Source: Botryococcus braunii (Eukaryota; Chlorophyta; Trebouxiophyceae). From it: DNA of 12,500 nucleotides. Within the stretch, counting starts at the first letter, position 1. Every line of letters begins with the position of its first letter. The notes under the pieces are model-generated. The model searched no databases, was not told the DNA's origin, and worked only from the letters and a program-made list of their open reading frames with translations. Positions 6,752-12,500 of this stretch are shown one piece after another. The stretch is taken from contig KV908450.1 of NCBI GenBank assembly GCA_002005505.1, positions 57,182 to 69,681 of the forward strand. The letters are read 5' to 3'. Both the position numbers and the translations under genes were made by a program.

Positions 6752-9700
6752 GTAAGGTCCAGCCTTCGTTGCTTGCTGCTTACGTTCCAGTTTTTGAGCG
6801 GGGTGTGCACATGCACACACACGGGCACTCACGAAAAAAGGATTGGAGCGAGAGGAAAAAGAGGTGACTGAGAGAGGAAAGGCAAGGGGAAGGGGGACAG
6901 GAAAATTGAACATAGAGTGGAGGGAAAGATGGAGCAGATTGTTCTTGTCCAAGTACCTGGCCATTGACGTCTGAAAAGTGGGTACTTCAGCTTCCACTGG
7001 GCCTTTCACTGATAGGACCTGGCACCCCAACAGTGTGATCTCCCCAGTTTAGCATCGCTATCATTTATACACTCTACTTTTGTCCAAATCCCCTTTCTTA
7101 TTTTTGTACCTACTATCCACATCACCAAGGACCACGAATCCGCATGTTCCAGGCTGATGGTGGAGCTGGCAAACACAAGGCAGCAATGGCAAGAAGCGCA
7201 GCAGGAGTTGGGGCGCCTCAGCGCCTCTCGTACTGCAGCTGAGGTAGCGCGGGCTGATGCACAAATGGCCCGTAAGGCACTGCAGAAGGAGCGCGAGTGG
7301 CGCCAGCAGATCAGCGAGGTATTGAAGCCTTTGCACACATACGGGGGCATTCACAATTGGAGCTCAAGCGGAAGAGTTATATGACAAGGTCTTAGATTGA
7401 GTTGTAGGCAGTTTTGTTCTGTCAAAAAGCACCAGACCGCCCTGCTTCTCGGCAAACGGAGTGGGTCATCAGCCAATGTAGCATCACTCCACTCTATCCA
7501 GCCTTTGTTTTGGTGTAGAAGGGTAGCCAGGGGACCTGGTGGCAGCCCCTCCATGAAGCCACCTGCCTGCCTTATCACCTGGACACGAGCTCCTCTGCAG
7601 GGCCTAGACAAACTTTGAGAGATATCAATGACAACCGTTCACGAAACCACCCGAACAAACTACTCCACAGCTGCAAGGGGCTGCAAGCGGGATAAGGGTG
7701 GAGGCGAAGATGTTGGGATGGATCAAGTGGAGGCAAGCGGGGCAGATCGGAGGAAGGGTTGGCAGCATGGGGTGTGATTAGTGGCAGAGAGATCCAGGTG
7801 GCACATGCGCAGGGGTGTAAGACAGGGTGTGGTGTGGGCTGCTCCTAGCTGCAAAGACCCCTAATTTGCTATGACGAAGCTGCTTGGTGGGAAAAGAGTT
7901 GGGAGGCGGTCCCCTGAAGCCGACCTCATTGTTGGTGTCAAAACTGTGACCAGATAGCTGTCATACTGAAAGCCTAGACCACTTTGTAAAGTCGGATTGA
8001 TAAAAGGGGAAGCATGATAAAGGGGCCTTGCCAGTGATTAGAAAAGGCTTCGCACTGGTGAAGGACCCATGGTGACGCAGTCCTGGACTGGCTTGCAGCC
8101 CTGCCTTGCAAACTGACACACCCCGGGTCTCTTTGTGTCCACGCTCCACGCACTGCACTCAAAGTCCACGCACCAGGTACTACATTTAAACTCCTTTGAG
8201 TTATGCCATGTGTGGTGGTTGTAGACATTGGCCAAACGGGAAAAAGAAGCAGCTGACGCAGTGGCAGCCAGCGAGAAGGCACACCAGAAGGCTAGGCAGC
8301 TGGAGCACCACACCCACGAGCTGGCAGAGGAGACCTCCAAGTAAGATCGCGTTCATCACCGTTTCTCTTTGAATCTGTCCATGTTCACCTCATGTGAGGG
8401 ATCTGCCCACCGGTTCTGGGGGCCGGGCTGGGGGGGGGGGGGTCTAGAGGAAGTGCAGACCCAGGGGAAAGCCTTTCACGTCTTTAGAATTGCTCAATAA
8501 CTCGCAAGTGCTTCTGAAAATGTTCCGAAAATTCTGAGAACCCTGCCAGGGTGTATACACAATTGTCCAGTTGTTGTGCTGACAATGCCACAGCGCTGGG
8601 GCTCTAGGCTGTTGCATGGCAAAAAAGCATTCAGCACAAGCGAGCTGGGACGAGGCGGGTCGTACCAGTGGAGGGCACCCATTCTTTGTAGAGCGGCCGG
8701 GGTTTGTGGCCTGTCCGGGAGTGTGGTGGTTTTCAGAGAACAGTAGTTAGTTCAAGATGCAGGACAGCGTGATTGGAGATGTAGTTTGTTCAATCTTGTT
8801 TTGCGCTACGTTTGCCAAAGGAGCGTAAAATGAGAGCATGTTGCGTGAGAGGGGGGGGAATGACAGATTCCACTTGGCGCTTCGTTGTGCTTTGAGGAAC
8901 AGCTGCAGCAGGTTCGGGCAGCATTAGATGTCAGCTGTGGCTGGGTGGGCGGAGCGCAGGTGGAGAACGGCTGCAGAGGCCATGCAGAAACACTTGGCAC
9001 GCATTCCACATCTGGAGGGCCGGTGCCGCGAGCAGGATGCCGCTCTGGAGACTGCGCGCTCCGCCATGGCCCTTCTGGAGGACAAACTGCAGGCAGAGAT
9101 AACTGCAAAGCGGACGGTGGGCTTCTTCATGCCTCAGAAACCTATATCGTCTGTGCTTAGTCTCTCTGTATCTTCTGATGTGAGAACCGCATGCGGAGGG
9201 AAGGGGGCCTCTTCACATGCGGAGGTCGACTCTTGCAGTATTCGGTGTGAAGACCTTGTAACCTGCGCATGTGTCTTTGGGCCGAAGCTAGAGTGACATG
9301 CGTGCCGAAGCTAGCAGAGCATCTTGTCGTGCAAGCTATCAACATGCCACACCGGGGGACCCAGCAGGCAGAAGCCTCAGCAGCAGACCGAGAGGCGGCT
9401 CTTGCTGCCGCACATCGACAGCTGTCATTGAAGGCCGGCAGTGCCGAAGCGCAGCACTTGGACATGCAAGCCCAGTGTACTTTCCTGGAAGCTGCTTTGA
9501 AGGTCAGAATGGTGATGTGGCCCCTGTGTGTCTGGAGCTGGGGTGGGAGCCCCTCAGAGTGTTTTTTTTTTTTTTTTTTTTTTTTTTTTTGTGGGGTGGG
9601 GGGAAGGGATCTTTAAGCATGGTAATGGGTCACAGCGCTTTTGTTGCACTTGTGACATCTCACCATGGCCAGTCTGTGTTTCGGTTGAGGGCTTCTTAAG

Positions 9701-10955
9701 CAATGGGGACATCCGGCCTGGGTACTTCCAGGCCCTGAAAGCACATTCAACTGTGCAGCACAGTGCAACAGATTTCAGAAGGGATTAGCTGGTGTGGGAT
9801 GCCCCTTAGTTTTGACCTGCTTGTCCAGGGAAATTGTATGGGATCGTCTCAACATACATCTGACTCTGGCAGGGGGGACTGCACCAGTATGCAAAACATG
9901 GTAATATGCAATTGTTCTGTTGAACACGGGCAGGAGTCTCGGCAGCAAGCACAGGATGCCCAACGCCAGTTGACACTTGTCTCCCATCAGCAAGAAAGGG
10001 AGGCCAGGTCCGCAGCTTCTACTTGTCAAGACCTGGAGTCTCAACTGCTGGCTTCACAAGTGCGCCATCTGCCGTACTACTCCCCCGTCTGTGGACCTGC
10101 GCTGTTGCCTGTCACCATCGCTGTTCATGTCCACATTGTTGCATAGTTTTGACTTCGCAAGTTTGCATTGCTCCTCGCCGTTCGAATTCACTCGTTCATA
10201 TCCAGAGTGTCGTGTTGTTGGCTGCACAAGCGACACACAACTATTTAAGGCGTGTGGGGCTTCTCGATTGCTTAAATTTATTTGTTGGTATCCAGATTGG
10301 TGTGTACTTGTTGGTATACTCAGGAACCATGTTGATGGCCCCTGGCATTTTAGCAGTCCCCTGCGAGTTTTGATTAAAATATCCAGCAAGCTCGTCCCAA
10401 AGCTGAGCCCATACCCAAATGGTGATTTAATCACGAATGCACATGGTATTACTAAAGCCCTGGCCCCTCCAGGCTGTGTCACAGGTGGAAGTTCAGTGTG
10501 AAACAAGTCAGTAAGTTATGAGGCTGACCCGCTCTAGGTGTCAAAGGCATCAATGGCTTATGGGGATGGCCTTGTTTACTATCCACTAAAGGAAAACAGC
10601 ATTTTTGTTTCCTATTGCGTCCCCCCCTCCCCCCCCCCCCCCAAACACACACACACACACACCCACACAGGGAATAAATACTTGAGGAAAAAGGGCACGA
10701 GCTATCTCTATGAGGGATTTGGTGGGAACAGATCCGGGTGAAGGAGCTCGAAAGCAGGTGTGCTGTCTTGGATGCGCAAGTAGCAGACTTGAGTTCAGTG
10801 AAAGTGGAGCTGTGCTCCCGCATGGCGGCCGAGAATGGCGCTGCCCAGGAGGCCCGCTGCGACGCGACAGCTCTGGAGGTCTGCCATCCCCTGGATGGAC
10901 CGGACTCCAAAGCTTCAGAAGTGTTTGTGCTCGCATGTGCGCATGTCTGTGTAGG

Positions 10956-11020
<65 letters not shown>

Positions 11021-12226
11021 CTGTGTGTGTGAGAGTGTGTGCGTATGTGTGTCTGCATGTGTGTGTGTGTTGGGGGGGGGGGGGGGGGATCGCACGCTCC
11101 TTTTCCTTGCGAAGGGGATACATATGGACAGGGGCGTCTGACACCCAAGACGAAGTGACGAGACTACGCTCTGGGAGGCTTTTCAGATCTGACCTTCCGT
11201 TTTTCTCTCGGGGTCGTCTGACATACTGCTTTCAAAAACGGCGGGATTTTTCTGTGATACACAGGCACGAGTACGAAGCCTGAGCAGCGAATTGTCCCAG
11301 ATGCGGGCACGTGCGGATGCTGCTGAAGGTGCCTGGAAGCAGGAAGCTGAGCGTGCCAGCATCTTGGAGCGGGGGCTGTCGGAGACCAGGGATGCGGCGG
11401 CCGCCGCCCACCAACAGGCCCTCCAACGAGAAGCTGAGGTGCGCTTGCGTAGGTCAATTTTTTTGGGGGGGGGGGGGGGGCGTTGCAAAGCATGCTGTTC
11501 AAAGCGGAATTACAAGCAAATGGAGAAATTGGTGGGTTACGAAAGACTTTGGCATCAAAAGCAAGCGTGACATTGAAGCTGGTTGTGTCCTGATTGTAGC
11601 AGTGGGTAGAGCTTTTTAAAAGATGTCAGGAACGAAGGGGCAAAGGATTTTTCTGGGTTTGTGGGGGTCATAAGAAGCCCCAAGTAGGGGCTTGGCTGAA
11701 AATACACAGCTTCCGGCCTGGCTGTGGGTTTGATTATCCTTTTGGTTGGGTGATCACACAAATGAAGGCTCATGCCAGAAAGTTTGGCAAACCACCTCCC
11801 CCCCCCCCCCCCCCGGGTTCTCTCCACCTCTGGACTGAATCTTGGCAGTGGTGTGACCTTTTGTCGCTTTACACCTCGCCTTACCGGCATTCCACCTCGC
11901 TGCTTTGCTTGATAGTACAGCCTCAAAACCCCGCAATGCAACCCCTTCCCCTTGCCTGGCTCCACAGCGTTTGTGTTGACAACATGGAGGCCATGCAGTT
12001 GCAGGAGAAGACCAGCATGCTGAGGGAGCTAGAGGCCGAGGGCACCCATTTGTGCCGGCGCGTGCAAGAGCTGCTGGAGGCTGAGGGGGATCAGAGGGAG
12101 CGGGCCTCCCAGCTGGCCAGCGCCCTGGAGTCAGAGCGGAGGGAGCGGCAAGCCCTAGATGAGCGATTCCAGGAAAGCAGAACCTTGTTGTCTGCGCAAC
12201 AAACTCAGCTGCGCCTCATGCAGCAG
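5919..12226 (+). CDS. Large coiled-coil protein, unknown family, 3'-partial, at least nine exons
   Basis: Exons 5919-6751, 7153-7318, 8225-8340, 8960-9116, 9365-9502, 9934-10059, 10732-10878, 11265-11452 and 11968-12226 join in frame to about 710 residues. Residues 1-250 are Ser/Pro/Ala-rich and look disordered, with PPPPP near 123-127 and a basic amphipathic helix at about 158-183. From about 256 onward nearly everything is heptad-like, rich in E, Q, A, R and L, with no other domain seen. Long coiled coils of this kind occur in golgins, centrosomal or basal-body proteins and other scaffolds, but I see no GRIP domain or other signature, so no function is assigned. ATGGCAGG at 5919 is a good start, with an in-frame stop just upstream. 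Exon 9 ends CAG|GTCTCC, so the gene probably continues past the window; if that donor is not used, the frame stops at 12238. Confidence 0.75.
6752..7152 (+). other. Intron 1, phase 2
   Basis: GTAAGG to TTCCAG, 401 nt. It contains a purine-rich stretch at about 6830-6935. No exon or RNA gene is seen inside. Confidence 0.75.
7153..7318 (+). CDS. Coiled-coil gene exon 2
   Basis: The first base completes Arg; then [20 protein letters not shown] and further heptads follow to REWRQQISE, ending GAG|GTATTG (phase 0). Joined to exon 1 the frame is continuous: ADKS-R-LMVEL. Strong predicted coiled coil with no prolines. Confidence 0.85.
7319..8224 (+). other. Intron 2, phase 0
   Basis: GTATTG to TTGTAG, 906 nt, the longest intron of this gene in the window. 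It holds a G/A-rich stretch (about 7675-7830) with a repeated GCAAGCGGG at about 7684 and 7732. Open frames on either strand show no recognisable protein. Confidence 0.7.
8225..8340 (+). CDS. Coiled-coil gene exon 3
   Basis: Reads [20 protein letters not shown] and on through [11 protein letters not shown], with two bases of a Lys/Asn codon before the donor CCAA|GTAAGA (phase 2). The acceptor is TTGTAG. The frame agrees with exon 2 (phase 0). Confidence 0.82.
8341..8959 (+). other. Intron 3, phase 2
   Basis: GTAAGA to GCGCAG, 619 nt in the preferred model. It contains G13 at 8430-8442 and a G9 tract near 8851. Its last 65 nt also carry an open frame reading [13 protein letters not shown] that looks like coiled coil but is out of frame with exon 4, so the 3' end of this intron is not certain. 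Confidence 0.55.
8960..9116 (+). CDS. Coiled-coil gene exon 4
   Basis: The first base completes a Lys codon; then [20 protein letters not shown] leads to [20 protein letters not shown] and [10 protein letters not shown], ending ACG|GTGGGC (phase 0). The body is secure as coding. The start at 8960 was chosen because it fits the phase 2 end of exon 3, and the frame is blocked by a stop at 8925. The acceptor GGAGCGCAG lacks a pyrimidine tract. Confidence 0.7.
9117..9364 (+). other. Intron 4, phase 0
   Basis: GTGGGC to ACCCAG, 248 nt, the shortest well-supported intron. It contains a short direct repeat, GCCGAAGCTAG, at about 9281 and 9304. Confidence 0.6.
9365..9502 (+). CDS. Coiled-coil gene exon 5
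   Basis: Forty-six codons, from [20 protein letters not shown] to [10 protein letters not shown], ending AAG|GTCAGA in phase 0. The acceptor is a CAGCAG tandem: using the second AG would start the exon at 9368 and drop one Gln. The sequence is Ala/Glu-rich coiled coil. Confidence 0.78.
9503..9933 (+). other. Intron 5, phase 0, with T29
   Basis: GTCAGA to GGGCAG, 431 nt. A run of 29 T (9562-9590) starts 60 nt after the donor and is followed by a G-rich stretch. No exon is recognised inside. Confidence 0.75.
9562..9590 (+). repeat. Homopolymer T29
   Basis: Twenty-nine uninterrupted T. Viewed from the minus strand it is A29, which could be the tail of an old retroposon, but I see no matching target-site duplication. 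Confidence 0.95.
9934..10059 (+). CDS. Coiled-coil gene exon 6 (42 codons)
   Basis: Reads [20 protein letters not shown], then [20 protein letters not shown], ending CAA|GTGCGC. Phase 0 at both ends; 126 nt is exactly six heptads. The same GTGCGC donor is used by selD exon b. Confidence 0.82.
10060..10731 (+). other. Intron 6, phase 0
   Basis: GTGCGC to GAACAG, 672 nt. It is open over long stretches on both strands but shows no recognisable motif. A weak direct repeat of TATCCAGA followed by GT-rich sequence occurs at about 10200 and 10290. Near the 3' end lies a C14-AA-(AC)9 tract. Confidence 0.7.
10629..10662 (+). repeat. C14-AA-(AC)9 tract
   Basis: Fourteen C (10629-10642), two A, then nine AC units (10645-10662), 70 nt upstream of exon 7. 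It is close to the reverse complement of the (GT)6-T-G17 tract in the next intron. Confidence 0.95.
10732..10878 (+). CDS. Coiled-coil gene exon 7 (49 codons)
   Basis: Reads [20 protein letters not shown], then [17 protein letters not shown], ending GCTCTGGAG|GTCTGC. Phase 0 on both sides; 147 nt is exactly seven heptads. Skipping it would keep the frame and the heptad register. It is bracketed by complementary simple repeats in introns 6 and 7. Confidence 0.85.
10963..11018 (+). repeat. Microsatellite (GT)28
   Basis: Twenty-eight perfect GT units starting 85 nt after the exon 7 donor, followed by imperfect GT-rich sequence to about 11058. Confidence 0.97.
11059..11088 (+). repeat. (GT)6-T-G17 tract
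   Basis: Six GT units, one T, then seventeen G (11072-11088). It is complementary to the C14-AA-(AC)9 tract upstream of exon 7, allowing about 26 base pairs with one bulged base. Confidence 0.95.
11265..11452 (+). CDS. Coiled-coil gene exon 8
   Basis: Reads [20 protein letters not shown], then [20 protein letters not shown], through [11 protein letters not shown]. Two donors are possible. GAG|GTGCGC at 11438 (phase 0) is the better-looking site. CGTAG|GTCAAT at 11452 (phase 2) is weaker but is the only one that fits the strong acceptor at 11967, giving ...[19 protein letters not shown] prefer the second because the coiled coil then continues; the end is therefore uncertain by 14 nt. Confidence 0.7.
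11465..11480 (+). repeat. Homopolymer G16
   Basis: Sixteen G after a T run, 13-27 nt downstream of the exon 8 donor, depending on which donor is used. Confidence 0.95.
11798..11814 (+). repeat. Homopolymer C17
   Basis: Seventeen C in the same intron as G16, followed by GGG. Confidence 0.95.
11968..12226 (+). CDS. Coiled-coil gene exon 9
   Basis: The first base completes Ser; then [40 protein letters not shown] and [20 protein letters not shown] follow, to LRLMQQ, ending CAG|GTCTCC. Strong coiled coil. Alternative starts in phase 0 (11999 after CATGCAG, or 12005) would go with the earlier exon 8 donor. The 12-base string GAGGCCATGCAG (EAMQ) is shared with exon 4, which supports coding upstream of 11999. 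If the donor is not used, the frame ends VSP then TGA at 12238. Confidence 0.72.
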
Positions 12227-12266
12227 GTCTCCCCTTGAGCCCCCTCCCCCCCCCTTCACTCTCTAG

Positions 12267-12270
<4 letters not shown>

Positions 12271-12355
<85 letters not shown>
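12271..12355 (+). repeat. Microsatellite (GT)42
   Basis: Eighty-five nt of perfect GT, beginning 45 nt after the exon 9 donor and running directly into GGGT repeats. Confidence 0.97.
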
Positions 12356-12363
<8 letters not shown>

Positions 12364-12376
12364 GGTGGGGGGGGGG
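12355..12376 (+). other. Potential G-quadruplex (GGGT)3-G10
   Basis: Four G runs with single-T loops, the most stable class of predicted G-quadruplex, on the sense strand directly after (GT)42. Confidence 0.7.
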
Positions 12377-12500
12377 TGTGCACCTGTGTGAGGGAGAGAT
12401 GAGACATAGACAGGCAGAACGGGGGGAGTGGGGAGGGATGGTTGTGTTTTTGCGATTGTGCATTCTCTATCCCCTTTGAGGGGCAAATGGGATGGCATGA

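Larger units (their letters stand above)
10879..11264 (+). other. Intron 7, phase 0
   Basis: GTCTGC to ACACAG, 386 nt, dominated by GT repeats and a G17 run. Long VCVCVC and HTHTHT open frames here come only from the repeat. Confidence 0.8.
11453..11967 (+). other. Intron 8, with G16 and C17
   Basis: About 515 nt. G16 (11465-11480) lies just inside the donor and C17 (11798-11814) is farther down; the two could pair within the intron. The acceptor is CTTGCCTGGCTCCACAG. Confidence 0.6.
12227..12500 (+). other. Start of intron 9 (or 3' UTR), repeat-rich
   Basis: Holds a C9 run, (GT)42 and a G-quadruplex motif, then G/A-rich sequence to the window edge. No coding sequence is seen. If exon 9 is terminal this would be 3' UTR instead. 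Confidence 0.6.

Noticed and set aside
9540..9860. T29 as the tail of a reverse-oriented retroposon
   Set aside because: No target-site duplication and no internal promoter boxes or known element sequence could be seen.
10054..10506. 150-codon frame on the minus strand and overlapping plus frames in intron 6
   Set aside because: No recognisable motif, no splice or phase support, and it lies inside an intron of the coiled-coil gene.
10710..11144. Long VCVCVC and HTHTHT open frames on both strands
   Set aside because: Products of the (GT)28 tract being open in several frames; only 10732-10878 shows coding character, as an exon of the coiled-coil gene.
12216..12498. HTHTHT and CVCVCV frames at the right edge
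   Set aside because: Products of (GT)42; no start context or other coding signal.
1..12500. tRNA or rRNA genes
   Set aside because: I looked for T-loop (GGTTCGANTCC) and cloverleaf patterns by eye and found none; a covariance-model scan would be decisive.

Overview
The window looks like nuclear DNA from an intron-rich eukaryote, most likely a chlorophyte green alga. A Dunaliella-like chlorophycean is my best guess, from the intron style and the many C/G homopolymer and (GT)n tracts; this is inference and I could not run a search. Genes are split by GT...AG introns of about 250-900 nt, and there are no operons, Shine-Dalgarno sites or prokaryotic mobile elements.

Layout. (1) 1-1026: non-coding by eye, probably intron of the next gene, with a long pyrimidine tract and a 45/46-bp minisatellite. 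(2) 1027-2356, plus strand: the last three exons of a selenophosphate synthetase (SelD/SPS) gene. The reading frame carries through both splice junctions and ends in TAG. The 5' part lies off the window or was not recognised. (3) 2357-4000: tail-to-tail interval holding the 3' UTRs of the two flanking genes. (4) 4001-4711, minus strand: a complete, uninterrupted VAP/VAP27-type protein (MSP domain, short coiled coil, C-terminal membrane anchor), which tethers the ER to other membranes. (5) 4712-5918: head-to-head interval, presumably a divergent promoter region, with a possible extra first exon of the next gene at 5690-5834. (6) 5919-12226, plus strand: at least nine exons of a large protein with a disordered Ser/Pro/Ala-rich N-terminus followed by a very long coiled coil. 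About 710 residues are visible and the gene probably runs off the right edge. I do not recognise its family.

The three genes have no obvious shared pathway; this looks like ordinary eukaryotic gene packing. The most unusual signal is the arrangement of simple repeats in the introns. Complementary tracts (C14-AA-(AC)9 against (GT)6-T-G17, G12 against C14, G16 against C17) bracket individual exons or sit inside one intron, so pre-mRNA hairpins could loop out exons. The clearest case brackets a frame-neutral 147-nt exon coding for exactly seven heptads.
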